A stretch of 64,000 nucleotides of DNA from Cardinalis cardinalis (lineage: Eukaryota > Chordata > Aves > Passeriformes > Cardinalidae), in NCBI GenBank assembly GCA_014549065.1, contig JACDOX010000157.1:4689-68688 (forward strand). Reading direction: 5' to 3'. Positions 36,764 to 46,535 of the stretch are shown piece after piece (the stretch's first letter is position 1; every line of letters starts with the position of its first letter). Made by a program: the position numbers and the translations under genes. The notes under the pieces are model-generated. The model saw only the letters and a list, made by a program, of their open reading frames with translations, was not told the DNA's origin and made no database searches.

Positions 36764-37376
36764 ACATAGTTACAATACAAATGTTACTGTGCAATGACAC
36801 AAATACCTGTAATCCTAGAAAGGATATTTATGTTGCTGAAATAAGTCATTTTAAGGGTGACTAACTCTCCTCCTGGCCATAGATTTCCCCACCAGTCATA
36901 ATATTCTTACTAATTGTTACAACTTAAACTCAGCAAAACATCCACAAAACCCCACAGAATTTTCACACCAAACATTTCACAGAATGTTCACNCCAAAACT
37001 CAGAACTGAGAATTTCTGCCTACCTGAAAGAATACAATTGTGTGATACAGTGAATCTTTTTGGCCTATCATACCAAACATATATTCATAGCCCATAAAGA
37101 TAAGCACATAAAAGTGGGTTTGTGTTGCTATTTTTCCTTACAAAGAAGCTGCTCCCAGGTCCATGTGGCAGCAGCTGATCCCAGGGGATGCAGCCAGCAG
37201 GCAGAGCCAGGCTGGAACATCCTGGCAGGGGGAGCAGCTGCTGCCTCACTTCCCCCTGCAGGAGCAGCAGGCTCCAGCCTGAGAGTCCCAGGCTGCTCTG
37301 GACATGGTTGATGCCATCTCTCTGTTCCTACACTGCCCTGCCTGGGGCTCTACTGAACACAAATCTGAATTTCCAC
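36764..37376. other. No gene recognised
   Basis: AT-rich, then GC-richer toward the CR1. An imperfect ~25-bp tandem duplication (CACAGAAT-TTCAC-CCAAA) lies at about 36952-37001. No gene evidence. Confidence 0.5.
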
Positions 37377-37720
37377 AGCATCACAACAACTGGGTTGCAA
37401 AAACCCTTTTGAGATCTTCAAGTCCAACCTATGACCCAACACCTCCTCNTCACCTAAACCCAGGCACCAAGTGGCCTGTCCAGGCTTTGATTAAACACAT
37501 CCAGGGACAGTGACTCCATCCCTCCCTGGGCATACAATTCCATGGCCCAATCAGTATTTAATTAAACATATCCAGGGACAGTGACTCCATCCCTCCCTGG
37601 GCATACAATTCCATGGCCCAATCACCTTTTCAGTGAAGAATTTTTTACTCATGTCTAACCTAACCTGTTGTGCTGCNCCAGACACGCTGCACCCTCCTGC
37701 TGATCCCTAGGGTCAGGGGA
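37377..37720 (-). mobile_element. CR1 LINE 3' region, antisense, with internal duplication
   Basis: Typical antisense CR1 words appear in order: TTTTGAGATCTTCAAGTCCA, AACCCAGGCACCAAGTGGCC, ATCCAGGGACAGTGACTCCA, CCCTCCCTGGGC and TCAGTGAAGAATTTTTTACT. The element would read leftward, with its 3' end near 37377. It covers only the 3' non-coding end and probably the last part of the body. The right boundary is uncertain because similarity to what I remember fades after about 37700. Confidence 0.85.
37490..37631. repeat. 71-bp tandem duplication inside the CR1
   Basis: Positions 37490-37560 and 37561-37631 are consecutive copies. The 64 bases from ATTAAACA to GGCCCAATCA differ at one site only (ATTAAACAC versus ATTAAACAT). 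Low divergence between copies compared with the age of the CR1 indicates that the duplication happened after insertion. Confidence 0.97.
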
Positions 37721-38555
37721 GGGGACAAACACCCGGGGCTGTCCCCAGGCTGCAGGGAAATGAGATTTGTCACATTCCAGGTGCTGCTCACCANTTCTTG
37801 GTGAGGTTTTGTGTCCCTGGTGCTCTGCAAAGGTGCACNAGAGGGGTCAGAGCCTCACCAGGGCACAGAGTGTGCCTCCCGCACCATGGCACAAATGGTG
37901 CCAGCTCCTGAGCAGCACCAGAGCTGCTGCTTACACTAAAGAGCTTCTTCTCTCAGGATGCACCTGATTGCTGTCCCCTGGCANTGCTGCACAAAGTGAG
38001 GCTCACCCTGCCATTCCCTGGAGTGAGAGGGGCCAGCAGAGAAGCTGCCAAGGTTGTTCAGTATCTCAGTCTTTGCTTGCTTGGCCAGGGGAACTGGCAA
38101 AATAAGGGATGGGAATGGTGGTCTTGTCCAAAAAATAAAGACTTTAATAGCAAAATAACAAACATAGAAACTGCAAAGTTAAGGGACAAGATCTGAAGTG
38201 CCTGGGGCATGGCAAATACCACAAGGTATTGGGGTCTTCTGAAGGCAAGGGTCCAACCACAAACACAAACTCGGAACGTGACCTCACACGTGACAGGTGC
38301 TGAACCAACTGAGAACAAGAACCAGAAACCTGACCACATACAGGATACTTCCATGAACATATTGACTCCATGACCCGGCCTGGTGTCCCTTTTCCAGTGT
38401 CCTGTTTGCCATGGTCTCAGGTTGATGCTGTCTGTAATGCCACTAAGCCAAACTNTCATTTATCCCAGCTGCATGGGACTCCACCCTTCAGATGCCACTC
38501 CCTGAACAGGGCCCTTAAATGCAGTGTCCCAGGATTCATAAAAGCCTTGGGCCAG
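37721..38555. other. No gene recognised; possibly retroelement-related
   Basis: Moderately GC-rich. The segment from AATAAAGACTTTAATAGC (about 38136) to the repeat at 38556 has the texture of ERV sequence and directly abuts the repeat copy, but I cannot name a family and there is no retroviral frame. Confidence 0.3.
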
Positions 38556-38898
38556 TGTTAGGGAAGGGTTATTGTTGTCATCTTATTGCAGGGGTTCCAC
38601 ACTGCTGTCTCCTTATCCCAAAGGTTCCANACCTTCNTGGTGTTTCTCNTGGGCAGCTCCTCNGAGCACTGACTCTTTCTCCTNCCCAAAGCAGCCACTG
38701 ACTCCANTTCCCTTCTCACCCAGCCACCCCACTCTGTTCTAGCACTCTTCTTCTCATTGCTTACAGCTGTGGCCTGTTAAAGTCAGGCCTGTTCCTGATC
38801 NTTGATAATTGGCCCAGCTGCAACTCCTTAGGGAGTTTAAGATTACTTAAGAAAGATTCCTTACTACACTATATTTTCTTGTATTCTATCCCCTCCAG
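38556..38898 (+). mobile_element. Interspersed repeat, copy 2 (probable ERV LTR)
   Basis: Same-strand homologue of 8711-9023 and the longer of the two at the left, where it begins TGTTAGGGAAGGGTTATTG. Differences from copy 1 are mostly N positions and a small insertion near 38833-38860. The shared core contains CAGCTGTGGCCTGTTAAAGT and TTGATAATTGGCCCAGCTGC. The pair is too far apart (about 30 kb), and with nothing retroviral between, to be the two LTRs of one provirus; they are independent insertions. Confidence 0.85.
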
Positions 38899-40545
38899 GT
38901 TCTCCCTGCACTGGCTCTCCTGGCCCTGCAGNAAGGCAGCCTGAGGGAGCCCTGGGTGTTGGTTTGGCAGAGGCTGAAGGTTCAGCACAGCTGCAGCCAT
39001 ATCTTGGTGCTGGAGCCAATGCTGCTCATGGCAGGGCCATCAGTGCTCTACAAATACTGTCATCGTGGCTCTGGGAAAGTTTTCTTCTTAATCATCTCAG
39101 TATCTACTAAAATGAGAATTGTCATGGCAATTAAGACTAATTAAAATAAATAATAAATGATAATAAGAGGCCAACANGATCTATTTCAAAGCAATGAAGT
39201 AGAAGGTTTTACCTATTACTCATTATGGCCTAGTTAAATATATTCATCTATCTGGAAATGTAAAAGCTCATATTCCAGGAGGATTGCTACCTCACAATTT
39301 TTATCTCCTTTCTTCCTCTCTTGAAAAGATAAATGCTGTTGTACTCAATCTCTTTGAAAAACTGCTGAAGAAAAAGCCAGAAATAATTAGATCTGATGGG
39401 GCTGGCTGTAAACATTTTCAGAGAAAAATAGAATCCCCTTCAGAAATCATCAAAGTAATTATTACACTACAGGAGCTGTAAGCTTGAGAATGAAGTAAAA
39501 GAAGAGTATTTGTTTTGGAGGTTATTCTATTTTGGTCAGAAATTGCTGCATAGCCTGTTTCTTATTTTCCTTTATTAATGTTCCTTGCAGCATGGTATTA
39601 ACCTCCACTAAACAGTTCCTTCTCAGTTTGCTCTTTGCTGTTCAAAATAAACTGCACCTGTTTGTACTCACAGATCACTGTCAGATACTGTGTTATCTCG
39701 ATTACAGATGGGGTTTTGGGTGCAGGGTCACTACCAGAGCCACAGTGACTCCCAGGGCTGCTGCAGGNCTTGGGGTGAATCTGGGGCTGGTGCTGTGGGA
39801 TGCCATCAGCAACATCTGCAGGCAGCTGTGCAGCCCCAGCAGTGCCACAGCTCCTGGCCGTGGCTGCAGCTCAACACACAGGGACAGCAGAGNAGCCATG
39901 GAATGAGCTTTTCTCCCAAGATCAAGAGATTTCAAGGTTGCTCAATTCACAATACACTTTTTTAAATGTTATGAACTCTCTTACAAAATGTGTTTACAAG
40001 CTACTTGCCAAATATTCAGCATATTTCTGATATCAAGGACTCCAGAGCAGAATTTTCAAACAAATGACAAGTTCAGCTATCANATTCAGGAGGAGCCACC
40101 TTCAAACCAAGTTTCTCAGAACCTTAGAATACAGCCATTGAAAAGTATCTTTAAAGATCAAATGCACTTTGTCTCTCTCCTAATGGTCACATTTAGATGA
40201 TATTTTGGGGGTTTTGTGATTTCATTCCCACTTGAGCTGAACAAACCTGCCCAGACAGACCTGTCTGTCTGAGCCTTGCTCTGGTATCAAAGGGTCTGTC
40301 TGCCTGAGCTTATTGCAACAAATAAAAATCAATGCATTTTAAATGGAAAATAATTTCCAGCTGAATTGCTGTAGATACAGATGTGGAACCAGCATTAGTC
40401 ACAGCCTGCTGGATGACAGGCATTTTTGCCTTGCTGCTGCTTTGTGACTAACACTTCATGAGCAAATATCTGCTTTCATGCAAATAGAAAGCCTCAATCT
40501 CCCCAAGTACATGGAAACCATCATTGCAGAATGGAAATGACTCAC
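38899..40545. other. No gene recognised (non-coding stretch)
   Basis: AT-rich. A 65-residue frame at 39284-39481 has plausible composition (LFEKLLKKKPEIIRSDGAG) and an upstream pyrimidine tract, but it is too short to support as an exon. An A/T repeat region AATAAATAATAAATGATAAT lies near 39145. Confidence 0.45.
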
Positions 40546-40720
40546 ATTAATGTACTGCACTCCATAACAGCCCTGTGAGATACAAAATTGNCAGATGATA
40601 AGGATGTGAGGCGCAGAGATTAAATGATTTAACTAACTCCTCTAGACTGCTTTTTGACAGAGCNGGAAAATGAACTCCAAATTTTTCAGTCCCCATCCAA
40701 TATTTTAATCTCAACATTAG
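40546..40720 (+). mobile_element. Ancient CORE-SINE/MIR-like relic
   Basis: The order of motifs matches a MIR/CORE-type SINE: ACATTAATGTACTGCA, ACAGCCCTGTGAGATA, CAGATGATAAGGATGTGAGG, CGCAGAGATTAAATGATTTA (compare GAGGCACAGAGAGGTTAAGT), CTAGACTGCT, and a GACAGAGCNGGAAAATGAAC segment (compare GGCAGAGCTGGGATTCGAAC). Divergence is high, as expected of an element inserted before birds and other amniotes separated. It is not coding; the minus-strand frame over it is a by-product. Confidence 0.6.
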
Positions 40721-43700
40721 TAGCAGCAATATTAGAATAACCTCTCTCCCCAGCACAGTGATAGAGGATGCAATGGGCCATGAGGGATTGCTGCAGACAC
40801 CAAATCCCCTCTCCAGGAAGGGCTTTGCTTCTTTTCTGTCAATCTGTGCACACCAAGACCAGGCACAAAAATACAGAGCAGCAATGTCAGGCCTCCAGCT
40901 CTTGGGCCAAGCGTTAAACAATTTTTGATATGTAGATGAGGCTTTGGCTTTCCTTTGGATCTGGCAGATGAGACTTTCAAGAGCACAATATCCNACAGGA
41001 TTAGCTGGGGCTGGCTCTGCCCTTCACCACAGAGGAACTTTCCAGCTGCTCTCCCCTGCTCCCAGGAGCTCCCTGAGCCTGTCCCAGCCTCACCTTTCCC
41101 AGCTGTGCAGCCAATTTTGCGTGACACCACTGTGTGCCTCNGACCATTTGCCTGCAATTCCCGGGNTCTGTGCTGCATTTCTGGCTGCTTCACTGATTTT
41201 TCTGAGCCTTTCCTCCCTGCCTGTTGTTTGTGGGGAGGCAGAAAAGCCCCATTACCCTGGAGTTCCCTGTGGTGAGGGGCCTGGCAGCCCCTGCACAGCA
41301 CAGGGCATGTTCNAGTTATCACAGAGAACCCCTGATGTGTTTGTTTTCCAGCCAGTCATTTGGAAAAATAGATTAAGGCTTTTTTCAGCTGAAATAGTTC
41401 AAATTTATTTCTAGATTGGAGGAACAAGTAAACAGAAATGAACCTGCCAGCTACAATCTCTTCAAAAGAGGTTCAGAAGCTGGGTTTTAATTGTCTTAGT
41501 TCTTGAGCAGCAACACTGGCTACATAAAACTATAAATCACTGGNTTTTAATGACTTCTGTAATATTTTTCCACAATGCATAGAGAAAAAGGCAGCAGCTA
41601 AAATAACAAACTGTGGAGCAGCTATTTCTTTATCCCATTTATTTCCACTCTTCAGCAAAATGANTAAAATTTTCCAGACTAGCTTGCTGATATCACATTC
41701 AAGTTTACTGAACTTTTCTACCTTGAACTTTTATCAGACCGAGAATTATTTGTAGAAACCTTTGGATAACAATGCCCTTGTTTCAGTGCTAGAGTCAAAC
41801 TAGCAATGTTTGACTCCAAGAGCCACAGCTCAATCTCACACTGATTTGAACAATGTTCAAGTAGTACCAGTATTTATCAGCCAGTACAAAGCCTGTTTTC
41901 TTCTAAATTATTTTAATTAATGCCAAGATCTTGGTATTTTGCAGCATTGTTGGCTGCAACATCTTCAGATCTGCACTGGTTGGAAGGGTTTTTTTCCTTT
42001 TTTCCTCCAGTAAATAAGCTGGTTTGCTAAATCAGCCTGTTTAAAAGGAGGGTATTGATTAAAAGTTTTTAATGGAAAGGTTTCTGGGGACAGACTAAGG
42101 GGAAAAAAAAAGACTGAATAAAATGTCTGACCCTCTTGAGTTGCAAAATGGGTGCTTTGACTGAATCCTGCTCCAAAAATATGTTTGAAAGTGTGAGTGG
42201 AAAGTGGTATGGAAGTAGAAAAAGAAAAATCTACAAAAGATGTCACAAATTGAAATTGCCATTCTTCAGCCATCTCTGCTTCTGGAGGCTGCTATATGTG
42301 AACTAAGGAATGACATTATGAATCATAAAGTGCTTAGAATAAAAATATCAAAGAATTCAGATCAAATAAGTGGTAAGTGCCCTCNAGTAAGATTAAATGA
42401 AATTCTCTTTTGACAATTACAGTTCAATAGTACAGCAGACATTTTATGCAATTCTATAATAATNTGTAATTTTGCAGTAGATAGTTATCAAATAAATTTT
42501 TCTTCTCTAGATAAATTTACTTCAAAGAGATTGTTGCCAAAACACGTTTTTGTTTCCTTTTATGCTCACTTCTAAAGAACCCCAAAAGATCCATTCATTA
42601 GACTTAATCAAATTGTTCAATGTTGAAAAGGAACCAGGAAACAATTCTATAAAATGTGGGATTAGTTATGACTAATAACCTGAACAGAAATTCAAAGTGA
42701 TGAGCCACTGGTGTGTCTCCCAACATGTATGAAACCTTCTGTCTGAAGTGTCACAGCACTTTCAGAATGATGCTGGTTTGGGAGCAAACCTTGCTTTTTA
42801 AAAGGCATATTTAAAGACATTTATAAAGAGCATATTTTAAATAAGAAACCTTCATAAATTACTTATAGTACAATCTTCTATGCCATAGTCTGTTTGTATG
42901 GAGCAATATTTTAAATCTAAAATTTAAAGTTGAGGAACTTTGTGGAATCCCATCTTTGTGCCTTTATTCTCAGCTAAATCTGTTTGCATTAGTGGGGTTT
43001 GGCTTGTCTGGTCAAAACAATTGCAATTTCTAGAGGCATCTTTTGTACAATTTCTGGAGAAAAGAAATCAACTTGCAGTAGATCCGAGGGTTTAGGTGTT
43101 TCAGCACTGTCCATAGTCCCAGTGGAGAAGCAGTCTGCATACCAAGTTAGGAAAATATTAATAATTTAGGGAACCCACTCCAAAGACCAAGGTGCCTGCT
43201 ATTTTTACTGCCACAGGTGAGCTGACTTTGAATAAGTTGAATTCATGCTTAGAAATCTGCTTCAATACTTCAAGATCAGATGGCTGAAATAAAAATATTG
43301 TAATCAGAATGAACTGTCTTTCATTAGAAGAGATGAAGAGGTTACAAGTCAGATCTTACACTGAAATGTCAAATGACAGCTGACATCATTCACCACAGAA
43401 CTGAAAGCTGCTCATAACACAAGAACAGAAATTTAATTTCAATCTATTTCAATGTAAATTGATCTTTAAGGGTCATTACATAAAATAATCTTTAGAAATG
43501 TGGTTCTAAACATGCCCATGAACAGCTATTGGACTCTTTGAAAATGACATCTTTGCTTGATGGAGGGAAGTTTACATAGCCTGACACAAGAGCTGTTCAC
43601 AGCCCTAAAATTAATGCACAGGGGTGTCATTTTCAACCCAAAAGGTTTTTTAATTTTGTGTATTATGCAGGGACAACAGTGAAGGATCTGATTAAGTTAC

Positions 43701-44566
43701 TACTTTACCATCTGTAAATAAGGATTCAAAGCTACATCCTATGCACACACATCCTGCATAATCTATAGCTAAGGCATGTGGCAGCCTGACTGAAAAACAG
43801 GAACTCTTTTCTCAGGAACCTTTGAAGGGGAATTTTGTCTCTTCTCTAGCATATTCTCACAGTTTTCAAGCCTTCTGATCTTTTTAAATGAACTGCTAAA
43901 AGTTATGCATGCCAACAAGGTTTACACCACGGAGTATCTTCCCTTGTTATGACTTTAGCTCAGGTTTGGCTGCATCCCAGAAAGAGACCAGGCCTTCCTC
44001 CCTGCCCAGGTAATTAGCAGCAGCTTAATTTCTCAGGAGAGAAATCTGTTCTTGGTCAGCACTGGGACCCATCAGGACATTTTCTCACTCCAGACACAGA
44101 CAAGCATGTAAGCCTGGAAGACATCAGAGGAATGGCTGTCACATATTGTTCTGAAAACTTAGCAGGAAGCCCTTGTTTACCTCCCAAAATTAACAGAGAA
44201 GAGCCCCTGGTGGCTCCATCACACTGCTGGCAAATAGAAAGAGAGAGGAGAAAATAAATCTGCCCTGCATGTGCCTGGCATTGTGCAATTCAGAGCTGAA
44301 GGCAGAGGCAGCAATGAACCGTCAGGTCACAAACGAGNTCTAAACGAGACCCAGTGCTGGCATTTGGAACTTTCAGCGTGCAGAAAAGGAGGGCAGAAAT
44401 GACACCAGCCTCAAAGACAGCTCTGAATCTGCTGGATCTGGCCAGCAAGCTGATCCTTGGATGGAGGCCACAGCTCCCTGCCAGAACTCTGAGTCCTTGG
44501 CACTGCCCGGGCTGGGGCAGCCCCGGGATGGGGCTCATTGTGCAGAGGGGCAGGGCAGGGCAGGGA
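40721..44566. other. No gene recognised; long AT-rich N-free block
   Basis: After a GC-richer part at 40960-41330 the sequence becomes AT-rich and single-copy looking. From 42465 to 44337 there is not one N in 1873 bases, the longest such run I found. No exon is visible. Confidence 0.5.
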
Positions 44567-45003
44567 GGTTTGTCTGTCAGTCCTGCTGCAACCCTGCAGG
44601 GCACAGAGGTTTGTCTGTCAGTCCTGCTGTATCCCTGCAGGGCACAGAGGTTTGTCTGTCAGTCCTGCTGCAACCCAGGACTGCAGAGAACTTTGTCTGT
44701 CAGTCCTGCTGTAACCCTGCAGAGCAGAGAGGTTTGTCTGTGAGTCCTGCTGCAACCCTGCAGGGCACAGAGGTTTGTCTGTCAGTCCTGCTGTAACCCT
44801 GCAGGGCACAGAGGTTTGTCTGTGAGTCCTGCTGTAACCCAGGACTGCAGAGAGCTTTGTCTGTGAGTCCTGCTGTAACCCTGCAGGGCACAGAGGTTTG
44901 TCTGCAGGTCCTGCTGTAACCCTGCAGGGCACAGAAGTTTGTCTGTCAGTCCTGCTGTAACCCTGCAGGGCACAGAGGTTTGTCTGCAGGTCCTGCTGCA
45001 GCC
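44567..45003. repeat. 41-bp minisatellite
   Basis: About 10.5 copies of a 41-bp unit containing TTTGTCTGTCAGTCCTGCTG followed by CAACCCTGCAGGGCACAGAG. A variant with CCAGGACTGCAGAG in place of CCTGCAGGGCACAG occurs at 44672 and again at 44836, exactly four units apart. No unit contains a stop on the minus strand, so although the period is not a multiple of three a ~180-residue frame (LQQDSQTNLCALQGYSRT-like) runs through all three phases. This is a composition effect. Confidence 0.96.
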
Positions 45004-46189
45004 CAGCCCTGCTCACACAGCCCAGCCTGGCCCTGCCCCAGCTCTGCCCAGGTGCTTTGGGAGCCCTTTGGCAGTGCCCTGGGCAGGGCTGTGGGATTGC
45101 AGCAGCCACAGCTCCTTCTCCTGGCTGCCCCAGAGGAGATGGTGCCTCTGCCACGGCCACATGAGCTCAGGCTTCCTCTGGGGGCACAAAGGGATGGCCA
45201 CGTTTTGCCAAATTATCTCTGACAAACCCAAACAGTGTTTAGTGAAAGGCTTCTCTCCTCTGAGGACTCTGACTTCTCATCCTGAATTGGAGTCCAGTTA
45301 AGAGTAATTTTACCATCCCTGACTGTTTGCTTCTGCCATTAATGTCTTGTGTGGCAGTTTGTCAGATGCTTTCAAATTAGTAATTTTTAAGTCCCAATCA
45401 TCTGCTTGGTTCCACTTCTCTGGCATAACTGCAATTCAGGGATCAAATAACAGGAAATCAGGAAATGCAAGACTTGTAGTGCTTGGAGATGAATATTGTT
45501 TTAGGGATGTTGTGCATATCCACAGTCACCTAGATAATAAATGAAAGCCAGTTGCTGGGATGTTTGGAGCAGNAATCAGTCATGAATAGCTGAAACACTG
45601 AAATAAAGATTTCACTAGTGCTATTTTCATTCATTTGCTTCTTTAAAAAATAAANAAATGGAATAAGAACAAAGCAAGAAAGGGAATATTAGAAATTTCA
45701 GACTGTACTGAAAAAATAACAGAGTGGTGTGAAAGACTGATAAAGGCTGAGCTTGTACAGCTCCAGCACACCAAGCTGTGCAATACAAGACACTGAAACA
45801 CAGAGAGTAAACCAAATAACCATGTAGGAACAACACATCCAGCAGCAAAGTGATCTGCAGAACAGCAACAGAGATTATGCCTAATGAAAACAGGGGAGGA
45901 TGGAAAGCAGGAGAAGGATGAGAGGCAGAATAGCACATTCACCTCTTAGACTGTTTTAGTCAAATCTGAATTGCTAACACAGAGAGGGGAGTCATTCTCT
46001 GCCTCATTCATCACCATTCCTGCCATGCTCATTGCGTGNTTTAACTGCTATTACAGTAATTGAACAAATGAGGCTGTTTCCAAAACACATTCGATGTGTT
46101 GGTGCGGGAAGTTGAACAGCAACAGCCCAAACGAGCACACTCAAAAACGGGGCTGCAGAGAGGGCCTGGCCCAACACAACCTGGTACAG
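45004..46189. other. No gene recognised; possible ancient CR1/L3 relic
   Basis: At 45336-45480 words such as TGTGTGGCAGTTTGTCAGAT and GCTTTCAAATTAGTAATTTT resemble the antisense of a conserved LINE reverse-transcriptase segment of CR1/L3 type (TGTGGGAAACTTTGTCAAAG-like). The match is weak and from memory. The rest shows no feature. Confidence 0.35.
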
Positions 46190-46352
46190 CCCATCCCATC
46201 CCATCCCATCCCATCCCATCCCATCCCATCCCATCCCATCCCATCCCATCCCATCCCATCCCATCCCATCCCNNTCCCATCCCATCCCATCCCATCCCAT
46301 CCCATCCCATTATCCCATCCCATCCCATTATCCCATCCCATTATCCCATCCC
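46190..46352. repeat. CCCAT pentanucleotide satellite
   Basis: About 30 copies of CCCAT (minus strand ATGGG), pure except for two N at 46273-46274 and three CCCATTAT interruptions at the right end. Minus-strand frames reading MGWDGMGWDG and plus-strand frames reading HPIPSHPIPS are translations of the repeat. The N pair in the middle suggests that the true array is longer than assembled. Confidence 0.98.
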
Positions 46353-46486
46353 CGTGCTGACTCCTGCTGGCCACCTCCACCTTCAGCTCCAGGGTTTCCT
46401 TGTGCTGAATCTTTTTTTCCTGGTTCTAAACCCTGGGAAGCATCAGGTGAGCAGATAGGATCCCTGAGGGGCTTATTTCTTAATGG

Positions 46487-46535
46487 CTTGTTTATTTTTT
46501 TTCCTTTTTTTCCCCTTCTTTTCTTTCCCCCCTGC
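46487..46535 (+). repeat. Polypyrimidine tract
   Basis: Almost unbroken T and C run, TTTATTTTTTTTCC through CTTTCCCCCC. It lies about 130 bases after the CCCAT array. No exon follows it. Confidence 0.85.

Noticed and set aside
8711..38898. The two interspersed repeat copies as the LTR pair of one provirus
   Set aside because: They are about 30 kb apart, unequal at their ends, and the DNA between them shows no retroviral genes and many unrelated elements.
44567..45003. Identity with the 41-bp galliform satellites (CNM, PO41)
   Set aside because: Only the unit length agrees; the sequence, with CTGCAG and TTTGTCTG, does not look like what I remember of them.
46004..46458. Frames translating to MGWDGMGWDG and HPIPSHPIPS repeats
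   Set aside because: They are direct translations of the CCCAT pentanucleotide array and have no independent coding evidence.
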